From Saprospiraceae bacterium UBA2329 (GTDB lineage: Bacteria; Bacteroidota; Bacteroidia; Chitinophagales; Saprospiraceae): DNA of 52,636 bases. The notes beneath the pieces were generated by a model, which saw nothing but the letters and a program-made list of their open reading frames with translations, searched no databases and was not told the DNA's origin. The position numbers and the translations under genes were made by a program. The stretch lies in assembly GCA_002344975.1 (NCBI GenBank), contig DDUV01000038.1:1-52636 (forward strand), given 5' to 3'. Shown piece after piece: positions 34,475-43,080 of this stretch. Every line of letters starts with the position of its first letter. Position 1 is the first letter of the stretch.

Positions 34475-37400
34475 TTACTCCTCACCACCATCATCTTGCT
34501 GTTCCAATGCAGGCTCGGATGCTCCACAACCTGCCGGTTTTTCGGGCGAGAGGTAGAGGTCTATCTGGCGGCCCGCCGATAGCGTGACGCCGGGTGCGAA
34601 AGCCGGTTCCTGTTTCCAGATGTAGAACTGATCGCTGCCTGGCCCGTCGCCGTGTATGGTGCCGATGTTGAGGTTGAACGAAGTGATGATGAACAAAGCC
34701 TCCTCATAAGTTTTGCACACCAGATCGGGCACGGCCACCATGCCGGTAAGTCGCTCTGTAACAACAAATTCGAGCGTGGCGCCCATAGGCACTTTGAGGC
34801 CGTTGCGCACATCGCGTTCGGTGTATTGTTTGCCCTCGTAAAAAAAGTGCAGGATGGTGTTCTCCTCCAATTTTTCGTCAAACTTCCGCTCGCGCACTTT
34901 ACTGCGCACATTCACCCAGGCCAATTTCCGGGAGTACTGGTCGTAATTGTAGCTGCCCACCATGTCTGGCAATGCCACCATATCGGGCGTGGCTTTGGTG
35001 ACGGTGAGATAAATGCGCCGACGCTCTTTTACCCGGCTGAGCGGGGCGGGCGATTGCTCCAGCACCATATTGGGCCGTGCGTCCACTTTGAAAATAGAAT
35101 CAGTGACCACAATGCGGAAATTGCGGCTGCGCGCTTTGGCAATGGCCTCGTTGAGCGACATGCCCACATAGTCATGCACTTGCACCGACTCATTGTGGCG
35201 GGTGTAAAACCGCAGTACCAATTGCAATAAAAAGATGCCAAGCACCGCAAAAGCCGCCAGAGCCGCCAGGTTGCGCAAGAAAATACCAGATCGAAGAAAT
35301 TGTGCCATTTCGCTGAGATAATAAGTCAATACTCTGCCCGAACTGCCCTCAAAATGAGGCTCGGTTTGCTTTCTCGTATCGCGCCATGCGCCGGGTTCGC
35401 CGTCGTAACTCACCTGCTGCGGCCGTACTGCCGGATCGAAATAACTTTCCTGAGCCTCCGGTTCATCTGTTATGGCAGGCATGGGGAGTTCGGTCGTCGC
35501 AGGGGCTGCAGTTGCGGAAACCGGCTGTGCCACGGAAACCGGCGCTTTGCGGTCGAAGGCAAAACGAAGCACCTGATCGAGCACGTCATAAGGTTTGAAT
35601 TGCAAGAAGGCTGCCTGTCGGAAAATACAGGATGCGGGCGTAAGGGCCGGCTGCGGATGGATGTCGGTCAGGATGGTTTCGGCCCGGCCATGTTCAAAAA
35701 TGCGCACATAAGCGCTCAGCAAAGCATAGCCTTGTACGCCTGTGATGCGGGCGGCGCGCTCCAAATCGCCTTTTACCTGACCGGCTATTTTGTGGTAATC
35801 TCCGCCTGTACTTCCGCCCAAACGGGCCGGAGTGATCAGCGCAGTATTGGGCGCCTGTCCTCCCGGCACAGCACTGCCGAGCGCCCCTTCAGAAAGTTCC
35901 AATACTTCGTAAACAGGCGTTCCGTCGGGCTTGAAACTCGTGAGGAGACCACCTCTGACTTCGAGGAGTTGCAAGGCATTTTGTTGCGCTACCAAGGACT
36001 CAAAAAGTATCTGTGGCCGGCGCGGAATGGATTCCGTCATTCTCAACCGCAGCACCCGACGGGCCTCTTCGCTTTCCATCCCCTGAGGGCGAAATACGAT
36101 GCGGGTGTATGCTTCCAGATGCCGGCGCTCGCTCAATGTTTTGGGCGCGTGGCTGCCATCCAAAGGCCGGGCGGTGAAGGGATAGCTCAACATGCTCTCC
36201 ACACGGCGGTAAAACTCCTCTGCGCTCGCTTCGTACTCCGTTTGGTGCGCCACAATCTGATCGGGAACACTCAATCCGTTGCGCTTCAGCGTTTGCAGGC
36301 TTCTGTATTTGTCGGCGGCGATGGCCGAAGATACGGCGTCTGAACCAGTGTGCGGAAGATCGGCTTGTTCTACGCTTTTGAGTAGTTTTGACAGCGTTTC
36401 GGGGGCGTTTTGAACGATGGGCCACACCGCGTCGGCATGCAGGGAGAGTTCTTCCTGCGCCAGCAGTTTCGGCTCAGATACGAGCGCTCCGGCAGCGGTA
36501 TATTTTCGCAACAAACCGGCGCATTCCGCACGGATGGCCTCCAACACGGGCGATGCCTGCCAATGGTCGAGCAGGGATCTCAAATCTTCAAAGCGCTTAT
36601 GGAAAAGGAATCCTGTAGGAATTTTATACATCAAAAGCCGGCCCTGGCGGTCGTCCAAGAGTACGGGAAAAGGCGCATACTTGCCGGATGCGGCCAGTTT
36701 TTCAAAAACATTGCGCGCACTTTCCACGTCTTCGTCGGCGCCACTGAAAGCGATGGCTATGTTGCGCTTAGTGGTTGCCGTATGCCGGAGCGCATCCAGG
36801 GCGGCGTCCAAACCTTGCAGCAAGTCGGCATAAGCGCTGCGTTCAGGGTGTTCCGCCCGGCGTTCCTGCAAAGAGGCGCGCACGATGAAATTGAGGAGTT
36901 GAGTCGGATTCAGTCCGATTTCCGCTGCCTGATGAAAAAGCAGAGAAGAAGGCAGCAGCGGCGAGGTATTGTTGGCTTCCCGGATCAGAATGCGCCCGTC
37001 GCTGTAGGCAAAACCGTCTATTCGGGCGTAAGCGCCGAATCCCATTTCCTGAAAAAGCCTGACGCACTCGCTTCGGATATGGCTGATTTGAGCTTCCGGC
37101 AAACGGGCAGGCGTTTCGCGCTGGGCCATGCCGTTCATGTAGTCTGAAAAATAATCAGACAATTCGGCGCCCTGAGCCATTTCTGTGGGCGGCAGGGCCG
37201 TTGCCGAGCCATCTTCATTTCTGACGACGATGCAGGAAAACTCGTGGCTGTCAATGAGTTCTTCTACGATGACGGCGCCTTCGCTCAGGGTGCTTTCAAT
37301 CACAAAAACCGCCTCCGAACCCGGCAGCGCTTCGTGCGCCAACTGGTCCAAGTGCGCCAACAGGCTTTCGGGGTGATACACCAATGCCTGCCCTCCTTCG

Positions 37401-38221
37401 TAAGCCACCGTTACCGGAAAACCCAGCCCGTCGCGCAGGTCGGTGAGCAGCCGAATATAATCGGTTTTTTCAAATTTGCTTCTCGATCTCCAGGTGGCTA
37501 CGGGCACTATCTCGCGGAAAAAAGCGCGGTTAACGGCATCGCGGAAGCCCTCTTCATAGCCGGGTTCGTCCACCACCGATACGCCGATGGATGAACCCTG
37601 TGTGGCCGGGCGCAGCACCAATGGGAAGCCGAGGGTGTCGGCGGCTTGGCGATAAAAGTCGGCAGCGGTGTTGTCTGCGATCCATTGTTCGCGCGGTATG
37701 ACAAAAGATTTGGGGGTATAAAAGCCATGAGCAGGCAGCCACTCTCTTTGCAAAACTTTGTCGGAACCGATTTCGGCAGCCCGAATGCCGCTGCCGGAGT
37801 AGGGGATGCCGAGGTCGTCCAATTGGCGTTGCAAGCGCCCGTCTGCGCCGTATTCGCCGTGCATTGCCAGAAAAGCGAAGTCAATAAGACCGGGCAATTC
37901 ATCCAAGCGAATGCGACGGCCCACCCGCGCTACGAGGGCGTTGAGGTCTTCCTGGGCAAGCTCGCCGAGGCTTTCCATATACACCTGAAATCCGTTGGGA
38001 GAATCGGGCAAATACTCGGCAGGCGGGTATGCCCGGTTGAGGCCGCCCTGATGCAGCAGATGCCTGTTCAGCAGGATGAGATTCTTGTGGCTGTCAACGA
38101 ATACAGGCACCGGCTCGAAAACGGCCTGGTCCAAACTATCGTAAACCATCCGCCCGCCGGCGAAGGAAATTTCGCGTTCGCGCGAAGGGCCGCCGAAAAA
38201 GATACCTGCTCTTAGCTTCAT
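34475..38221 (-). CDS. Ddl-like double ATP-grasp protein fused to TM segment and three PASTA repeats
   Basis: 1248 residues. (1) ~1-455: D-Ala-D-Ala ligase module with GGPSREREISFAGG, AMHGEYGADGRLQRQLDDLG, YSGSGIRAAEIGSDK, LVLRPATQGSSIGV, VIVEELIDSHEFS and ARIDGFAYSDGRILIREANNT. The final Asn-Thr is kept but the INTLPG loop is NNTSPLLPSS. (2) ~485-890: a second, degenerate module (LPHTGSDAVSSAIAADKYRS, PFTARPLDGSHAPK, LTDIHPQPALTPAS) lacking several catalytic residues. (3) Pro/Glu linker. (4) One TM (~983-1003). (5) Three extracellular PASTA repeats (~1012-1077, 1082-1156, 1162-1226). The ligase would face the cytoplasm and the PASTA repeats the periplasm, as in PASTA kinases, where they bind peptidoglycan fragments. 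In many Bacteroidota ddl lies beside a separate PASTA gene, so the fusion is understandable but its joint function is untested. Confidence 0.85.
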   Translation of the reverse strand: MKLRAGIFFGGPSREREISFAGGRMVYDSLDQAVFEPVPVFVDSHKNLILLNRHLLHQGGLNRAYPPAEYLPDSPNGFQVYMESLGELAQEDLNALVARVGRRIRLDELPGLIDFAFLAMHGEYGADGRLQRQLDDLGIPYSGSGIRAAEIGSDKVLQREWLPAHGFYTPKSFVIPREQWIADNTAADFYRQAADTLGFPLVLRPATQGSSIGVSVVDEPGYEEGFRDAVNRAFFREIVPVATWRSRSKFEKTDYIRLLTDLRDGLGFPVTVAYEGGQALVYHPESLLAHLDQLAHEALPGSEAVFVIESTLSEGAVIVEELIDSHEFSCIVVRNEDGSATALPPTEMAQGAELSDYFSDYMNGMAQRETPARLPEAQISHIRSECVRLFQEMGFGAYARIDGFAYSDGRILIREANNTSPLLPSSLLFHQAAEIGLNPTQLLNFIVRASLQERRAEHPERSAYADLLQGLDAALDALRHTATTKRNIAIAFSGADEDVESARNVFEKLAASGKYAPFPVLLDDRQGRLLMYKIPTGFLFHKRFEDLRSLLDHWQASPVLEAIRAECAGLLRKYTAAGALVSEPKLLAQEELSLHADAVWPIVQNAPETLSKLLKSVEQADLPHTGSDAVSSAIAADKYRSLQTLKRNGLSVPDQIVAHQTEYEASAEEFYRRVESMLSYPFTARPLDGSHAPKTLSERRHLEAYTRIVFRPQGMESEEARRVLRLRMTESIPRRPQILFESLVAQQNALQLLEVRGGLLTSFKPDGTPVYEVLELSEGALGSAVPGGQAPNTALITPARLGGSTGGDYHKIAGQVKGDLERAARITGVQGYALLSAYVRIFEHGRAETILTDIHPQPALTPASCIFRQAAFLQFKPYDVLDQVLRFAFDRKAPVSVAQPVSATAAPATTELPMPAITDEPEAQESYFDPAVRPQQVSYDGEPGAWRDTRKQTEPHFEGSSGRVLTYYLSEMAQFLRSGIFLRNLAALAAFAVLGIFLLQLVLRFYTRHNESVQVHDYVGMSLNEAIAKARSRNFRIVVTDSIFKVDARPNMVLEQSPAPLSRVKERRRIYLTVTKATPDMVALPDMVGSYNYDQYSRKLAWVNVRSKVRERKFDEKLEENTILHFFYEGKQYTERDVRNGLKVPMGATLEFVVTERLTGMVAVPDLVCKTYEEALFIITSFNLNIGTIHGDGPGSDQFYIWKQEPAFAPGVTLSAGRQIDLYLSPEKPAGCGASEPALEQQDDGGEE

Positions 38222-38251
38222 GGTGTGTTTGTCCGTTGTGGTTAGATGAGA

Positions 38252-38259
38252 CAAAGGTA
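38252..38259 (-). promoter_or_regulatory. -7 promoter element (TACCTTTG) of the Ddl-PASTA gene
   Basis: Perfect TAnnTTTG on the minus strand, 30 bases before the ATG at 38221. Confidence 0.65.
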
Positions 38260-38304
38260 ATTTTTTTTGCCGGGGCGAGAATATGCAGGGCCATGCCTTT
38301 TTAC

Positions 38305-38312
38305 TACCTTTG
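38305..38312 (+). promoter_or_regulatory. -7 promoter element (TACCTTTG) of the orphan tail gene
   Basis: Perfect TAnnTTTG on the plus strand, seven bases before an in-frame ATG at 38320 and 52 before the ATG at 38365. Two divergent promoters thus share a 45-bp spacer. Confidence 0.6.
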
Positions 38313-38364
38313 TTCAACTATGGCTGACGAAAATACCAGCGTACACAAAAAAAATTCAACAGCT

Positions 38365-38565
38365 ATGTCAACCTACGATCAACTCATTGAAAAAGGCAGA
38401 GCCGAAGGCAGAGAAGAAGGCATCGAAAAAGGCATCGAAAAAGGCAAAACCGAGGTAGTACTGAATGCAGATACCAACGGCCTGTCTATATCGCTTATCG
38501 CAAACATCACGGGTCTGGAAGAGGCTGCCATCCTGCGGATTTTGCAGGAACATGGAAAGGCATGA
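38365..38565 (+). CDS. Orphan Rpn-tail-like small protein, paralogue 2
   Basis: 66 residues from MSTYDQLIEKGRAEGREEG, two IEKG units, KGKTEVVLNADTNGLSISLIANITGLEEAAILRILQEHGKA. An in-frame ATG at 38320 would add 15 residues (MADENTSVHKKNSTA). It has the same plan and near-identical 5' codons as the protein at the window start, but two instead of four IEKG units. The GLSI...IANITGLEEAAI segment matches the closing segment of Rpn tails. It has its own promoter and no nuclease domain beside it, which argues against being a fragment of a longer ORF. Confidence 0.7.
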   Translation: MSTYDQLIEKGRAEGREEGIEKGIEKGKTEVVLNADTNGLSISLIANITGLEEAAILRILQEHGKA

Positions 38566-38589
38566 TGTGAAAATCACATAGTTTCGGAT

Positions 38590-38597
38590 TACTTTTG
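38590..38597 (+). promoter_or_regulatory. -7 promoter element (TACTTTTG) of pgi
   Basis: Perfect TAnnTTTG, 27 bases before the ATG at 38625. It rules out the upstream in-frame TTG at 38595, which lies inside the element. Confidence 0.65.
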
Positions 38598-38624
38598 CGC
38601 CCTCAATCAAAATCCGAACATACC

Positions 38625-40289
38625 ATGGTACTTCCGCGGATCAACCCTGTTGAAACCACAGCCTGGCAAAAACTGCTCTCCCATTACGAAGCCATCAAGT
38701 TGGTGCAAATGCGTGATCTGTTCGCCGCCGACGCACAGCGGTTTGATACATTTTCTCTCCGGTTTGAAGACCTGCTGGCCGATTATTCCAAAAACATCCT
38801 CACCACCGAAACGCTGGACCTGTTGCTGCAACTGGCCCGCGAAACGCAACTCCCCCAGGCCATTGCGCAGATGTTTGCCGGCGAAACCATCAACGAAACA
38901 GAAAACCGCGCTGTGCTGCACACCGCTTTGCGCAATCGTTCCGGCAGGCCGGTGCTGGTCAACGGCGCCGATGTGATGCCCGCCGTCCATGCTGTGCTGA
39001 CGAGCATGGAGCAGTTTTGTGCCCAGATACACAGCGGCGATTGGAGAGGCTACTCCGGCGAGCGCATCACCGATATTGTAAACATAGGTATAGGCGGCTC
39101 CGACCTCGGCGCGGTGATGGTCACCGAAGCGCTGCGGCCTTATTGGGCAGAGGGCATTCGGGCGCATTTTGTGTCGAACGTGGACGGTACGCACATTGCG
39201 GAAACGCTGCGCCGGGTGCGGCCCGAAAGCACGCTGTTCATCATCTCGTCCAAAACCTTCACCACCCAGGAAACGATGGCCAATGCCTACAGCGCACGGC
39301 AGTGGTTTTTGGAGGCCGCCCGCGATGAGGCGCATGTGGCCAAACACTTCGTCGCTGTTTCTACGAATGCCGGGGCCGTGCAAAAATTTGGGATTGACCC
39401 CGCAAATATGTTCGAGTTTTGGGATTGGGTAGGCGGGCGCTATTCCCTCAGTTCGGCCATCGGGCTGTCCATTGCACTCACCATCGGGTATGAGCATTTC
39501 AGCGCCCTGCTCGACGGCCTGCACGCCATGGACGAGCATTTCCGCACTGCGCCGTTGGAGCGCAATCTGCCGGTTTTGCTGGCGCTCATCGGCGTTTGGT
39601 ACAACAATTTTTTCGGTGCAGAAACGGAGGCCATTCTGCCGTATGACCAATACCTGCACCGCTTTCCGGCTTACTTCCAGCAGGGCAATATGGAGAGCAA
39701 TGGCAAAAATACCGACCGCAACGGGCAATTGGTCGGCTACCAAACCGGCCCTATCCTGTGGGGTGAGCCGGGCACCAACGGCCAGCACGCTTTTTACCAA
39801 CTCATCCACCAGGGCACCAAGCTCATCCCCTGCGATTTCATTGCGCCGGCCATCAGCCACAACCCCATCGGCGAGCATCATAAATTATTGATGTCCAACT
39901 TCTTTGCTCAAACAGAGGCGCTGATGAAAGGCAAAACCGCCGAAGAGGTGCGCGCAGAATTGGCCGCTGCCGGCAAGAGCGAGCAGGAAATAGAGGCATT
40001 GCTGCCGTTTAAGGTGTTTCCGGGCAACCGGCCCTCCAATTCGATCCTGCTGCAACAAATCACGCCGCGCAGTCTGGGCATCCTCATTGCGCTGTACGAG
40101 CATAAAATCTTTGCGCAGGGCATCATCTGGAACATCTTCAGCTTCGATCAGTGGGGGGTGGAATTGGGCAAGCAATTGGCGAACAACATCCTGCCGGAAT
40201 TGCAAAACGACAGCCTGGTGAGCAGTCACGATGCCTCGACGAACGGCCTCATCAATGCGTGGAAAGAGATGCGTTCAGCGCAGGGATAG
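38625..40289 (+). CDS. pgi: Glucose-6-phosphate isomerase
   Basis: 554 residues, full length. Family signatures present: ENRAVLHTALRNR, DIVNIGIGGSDLGAVMVTEAL, VSNVDGTHI, SSKTFTTQETM, ESNGKNTDRNG (with the catalytic Glu), EPGTNGQHAFYQLIHQG (active-site His region), and the C-terminal FSFDQWGVELGKQLA with catalytic Lys. Interconverts glucose-6-P and fructose-6-P in glycolysis/gluconeogenesis. Start set by MVLPRINPVETTAWQKL and the promoter position. Its last codons (CAGGGATAG) already resemble the start of the structured element that follows. Confidence 0.97.
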   Translation: MVLPRINPVETTAWQKLLSHYEAIKLVQMRDLFAADAQRFDTFSLRFEDLLADYSKNILTTETLDLLLQLARETQLPQAIAQMFAGETINETENRAVLHTALRNRSGRPVLVNGADVMPAVHAVLTSMEQFCAQIHSGDWRGYSGERITDIVNIGIGGSDLGAVMVTEALRPYWAEGIRAHFVSNVDGTHIAETLRRVRPESTLFIISSKTFTTQETMANAYSARQWFLEAARDEAHVAKHFVAVSTNAGAVQKFGIDPANMFEFWDWVGGRYSLSSAIGLSIALTIGYEHFSALLDGLHAMDEHFRTAPLERNLPVLLALIGVWYNNFFGAETEAILPYDQYLHRFPAYFQQGNMESNGKNTDRNGQLVGYQTGPILWGEPGTNGQHAFYQLIHQGTKLIPCDFIAPAISHNPIGEHHKLLMSNFFAQTEALMKGKTAEEVRAELAAAGKSEQEIEALLPFKVFPGNRPSNSILLQQITPRSLGILIALYEHKIFAQGIIWNIFSFDQWGVELGKQLANNILPELQNDSLVSSHDASTNGLINAWKEMRSAQG

Positions 40290-40308
40290 CCATTGTATGT
40301 TGCAGTTG

Positions 40309-40461
40309 GCCCGCGCCAGGGATAGGAACGGAATGGCGGCGGCGGATAGAGCTGTTAGCTTTGGCGCTGCGATAGCCGGATAAAGCTAACAGCTCTGCGG
40401 AGAGGCCGCCATGCAGTGGATAGCCCGGCCCCGCGGAGTGTAATTGCCGGTGCGGGGGGCG
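40309..40461. repeat. Structured intergenic element with long hairpin
   Basis: Nested stems: ATGGCGGC (40333-40340) with GCCGCCAT (40405-40412), and inside it a perfect 15-bp pair AGAGCTGTTAGCTTT (40348-40362) with AAAGCTAACAGCTCT (40382-40396), topped by a GGC/GCC apical stem. Flanks read CGCGCCAGGGATAGG on the left and GTGGATAGCCCGGCCC on the right; a GGGGCGCCCC palindrome closes the spacer. It is between convergent pgi and MFS genes. No T run follows, so it is more than a simple terminator. Confidence 0.6.
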
Positions 40462-40475
40462 CCCCAAAAAAATAT

Positions 40476-41660
40476 TTACCCTTGTTTGGCCGGGTGTTCC
40501 CGAAAAAAAAGACCGAAGACCGCCGCGATGACAAAGCCCAGTACTGCCGGCGTCCACCAGATGGCTTCCCAGTGTCGCACACCGCCGATGGTGAAGTGTT
40601 TGACCACCCAACCGGCCAGATGCGAGCCGATGAGCGTGCCCAAGCCCATGGTGAGGAAGGTGATGAAACCCTGCACGGTGCTTTTCAGCGAGGGTGGGGT
40701 CATGCTGTCTATGAATATCTGAGCGGCGAGGGCGGTGAAAATGAAACAAACCCCGTGCAAGGCAATAGCACCGTACATGAGGCCTGTGCCGCCGAGGGCC
40801 AGCATGGCGTAGCGCGCACCCCAGGCAATGAAGCCCGACAGGAGGACGTAACGCAACGGAAAACGCAGGGTAAACCAGGGCAGAAACAGCATGAGCAGCA
40901 TTTCGGAAACCTGGCCCAGGGTCATTTTGGCCGCCGCATGACCTACGCCGATGTCGTTGAGATAGGGATTGACGAAGCTGTAATAAAATCCGCCGGGTAT
41001 GGTGCTGAGGGCCAAGCAGATGACCAATACGCTGAAGGAGCGATTGCGAAACAGGGCCTTGATTTCGGGGTTGAACCACTTTTGCGCAGTCGCTCCGGGC
41101 TGTTGAGCGCCCAAGGGCGGCGTGTGCGGCAGGCTGAGGCAATACAAACTTTGCACAAAGGACATGAGCGCCGAGATGAGCATGGGTGTGGCCGACTCTT
41201 CGAGGGCGAAGGCACTGACCATGATGCCGGCTACAATCCAGCCGACGGAACCCCACACGCGCACGCGCGGGTACTCTTTGCCGGGGTCGGATAAATGTCT
41301 GAAACACAGGGCCGCATTGAGCGAAAAGGTAGGTGCGTACAGCAGGGTGTAGGGGAGAAAAAAGGCATAAAAGCTGCCGAAACTTTTCATTTGAGAAGCG
41401 CCCAAGAGCATGAGACCACCCAAAAAGTGGAGGATGGACAGCAGGCGCTGGGAGGGAATGTGCCGGTCGGCCAGCACGCCCATGAGGAAGGGCGTGAGCG
41501 AGGAGGCAATGGCCGTAGCTCCGAAAGCCGTGCCTACCAGAGCGCCGTCGTCGCCCAGATGGGCCAAGATGTAAGAACCCAGCGTAACAAACCAAGCCCC
41601 CCAGAGGAAATACTGCATGAATTGCAGCGCAGAAAGCCGGAAGTGCAGGAGCTTGGTCAT
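40476..41660 (-). CDS. MFS nucleoside-type transporter
   Basis: 394 residues, about 12 TM helices (WGAWFVTLGSYILAHLG, VGTAFGATAIASSLTPFLMGVLADRHIPSQ, ...). The MGVLADRHIPSQ loop and start MTKLLHFRLSALQFMQYFLWGAWF resemble the nucleoside:H+ symporter (NupG/XapB) branch. Ligand not certain. Last gene of a two-gene leftward unit; it starts 18 bases after the acyltransferase-like gene. Confidence 0.88.
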   Translation of the reverse strand: MTKLLHFRLSALQFMQYFLWGAWFVTLGSYILAHLGDDGALVGTAFGATAIASSLTPFLMGVLADRHIPSQRLLSILHFLGGLMLLGASQMKSFGSFYAFFLPYTLLYAPTFSLNAALCFRHLSDPGKEYPRVRVWGSVGWIVAGIMVSAFALEESATPMLISALMSFVQSLYCLSLPHTPPLGAQQPGATAQKWFNPEIKALFRNRSFSVLVICLALSTIPGGFYYSFVNPYLNDIGVGHAAAKMTLGQVSEMLLMLFLPWFTLRFPLRYVLLSGFIAWGARYAMLALGGTGLMYGAIALHGVCFIFTALAAQIFIDSMTPPSLKSTVQGFITFLTMGLGTLIGSHLAGWVVKHFTIGGVRHWEAIWWTPAVLGFVIAAVFGLFFREHPAKQG

Positions 41661-41678
41661 GGCAGGCAGGGAACTGCG

Positions 41679-42992
41679 CTACTCGGCGCGGAAAGGATGC
41701 CGCTGTACCCACTGTACAGAGGGTTCGAGGAGGCGGATGAAGAAAGGCATGAGGCGATTGGATGGGCCGTGATAATGGCGCAGGCGGCAGTCCAACTGCT
41801 GTGGCTCGGCGCCTACGGAGCTTTTGATTTCCATAGCGGTGCGGGCGAAGACGAGTTCGGAAGCGCCCGATTCGATGGCCGTTTTGGCCATATCGTAGAG
41901 CATATTGAGGTACAGTTGGTGCGAGGCATTGAGGGCGTTGCGGAAGCCCAAGAAATGCGCCTCCATGCTGTGGCCGTTGCGCATGGTGGTGCAAAATCCA
42001 ACCAACTCGTCATTTTGGTAATAGCCGAAAACGCGGAAATGCTGCGGGAAAGCCTGCTTGAGGGCCGTGAAATAGCCGGGATGCAGATCGAAGGCGTTGA
42101 AATCGGCGTGGGAAGCCACCTCGCAGTACAGCTCGTACATGGCAGCTTCTTCCAGCACGACCATTTTTTCGGTCAGTTCCCGGCGGGTGATGCCGTCCAT
42201 TTTTTTGAAAGCCCTGCGCGCCCGCACGCGATATTTGGAACTCATGGCTTCGAGGTAGTCGTCGAATCGCTGCCAGGAAGGCTGGATGTGGAGGATCATA
42301 TTGGGCTGGAAACTGAATTCGGAGAAGCGCATCCGGCTCAGTTGCTCGGAAACGCCTTTGCAGCAAGGGCTGATGTCTTTGACCATTGCTAGGTCCACTT
42401 TGCGGCCACAGCAACGAAACCGCTCGGAGACGGCCTCCATGGCGGAATCGAGCAGGCGGGCGGTCTGATCTTCGCGCAATCCTTCCACAGAAAAATGAAA
42501 CCCATGCGCGCCTGTGAGGAGCATGTTGCCGCAAACCAGCAATTGGAAACGCCCCAGCCCGGCCAATACCGATTTTATTTGTTTGAACCAGCCGCGTTCT
42601 GCCTGAAGGCCGGATTCGAGGCTTTTTTTGATGCGCAAATCGAGCAATTGGGCATAAGCCAAACCGACCGGGCGCGCCTGTTTGTAAAACACGACATAAG
42701 CAAAAGCCATGCCTTCCGGAGCGCATTGCTCCATGACAGTGAGGTAGTTGCGTTGCAAAAAGATGTCGTCGGAGGGCGCCGCGAGGTCCCAGTCTTCAGG
42801 GGTTTGTTCCAATGATGAGAATACCCGCGCCGTCCATCCGGGCAAGGGCAACGCCACTTCATTTTCCAAGCTGCGGGCAGTAGCCGAGCGGCGGCACAAA
42901 CCGGCGGTTTCGGCAACAGGGGCATACAAAAAAGAGAGCGCACTTTGGATGGCGCAAGGTTTGGAAACAGCTTCGGGCGCAGGGTGCTTCAT
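41679..42992 (-). CDS. GNAT-like (BioF2/FemAB-type) acyltransferase
   Basis: 437 residues from MKHPAPEAV. The C-terminal half carries a GNAT-like fold (FGYYQNDELVGFCTTMRNGHSMEAHFLGFRNALNASHQLYLNMLYDMAKTAIESGASELVFARTAMEIKS), of the BioF2-like/FemAB-like type seen in proteins acting on peptidoglycan or envelope precursors. The N-terminal half repeats the fold less clearly (MAFAYVVFYKQARPVGLAYAQLL). Two CC/CCGRKV-type cysteine pairs are present. Substrate unknown. 42992 is the only reasonable ATG; TTCCTTTG (minus strand, 43014-43021) may be its promoter. Probably co-transcribed with the downstream MFS gene. Confidence 0.8.
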   Translation of the reverse strand: MKHPAPEAVSKPCAIQSALSFLYAPVAETAGLCRRSATARSLENEVALPLPGWTARVFSSLEQTPEDWDLAAPSDDIFLQRNYLTVMEQCAPEGMAFAYVVFYKQARPVGLAYAQLLDLRIKKSLESGLQAERGWFKQIKSVLAGLGRFQLLVCGNMLLTGAHGFHFSVEGLREDQTARLLDSAMEAVSERFRCCGRKVDLAMVKDISPCCKGVSEQLSRMRFSEFSFQPNMILHIQPSWQRFDDYLEAMSSKYRVRARRAFKKMDGITRRELTEKMVVLEEAAMYELYCEVASHADFNAFDLHPGYFTALKQAFPQHFRVFGYYQNDELVGFCTTMRNGHSMEAHFLGFRNALNASHQLYLNMLYDMAKTAIESGASELVFARTAMEIKSSVGAEPQQLDCRLRHYHGPSNRLMPFFIRLLEPSVQWVQRHPFRAE

Positions 42993-43050
42993 GGCATCAT
43001 TGGTAATGGTCGGCAAAGGAAACGCAAGGTGTGGGGGTATTGTTTTTGAG

Positions 43051-43058
43051 TACCTTTG
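43051..43058 (+). promoter_or_regulatory. -7 promoter element (TACCTTTG) of the EamA gene
   Basis: Perfect TAnnTTTG, 22 bases before the ATG at 43081; it decides against longer upstream starts. Confidence 0.65.
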
Positions 43059-43080
43059 CCGCTCTGAAATAACATACCGA

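Noticed and set aside
40252..41994. 580-codon leftward open frame over the MFS gene
   Set aside because: Runs in a different frame on the same strand across the transporter and the structured spacer; His/Arg/Pro-rich, no family similarity.
42748..43080. N-terminal extension of the EamA transporter
   Set aside because: Lies antisense to the acyltransferase gene and upstream of the TACCTTTG promoter.
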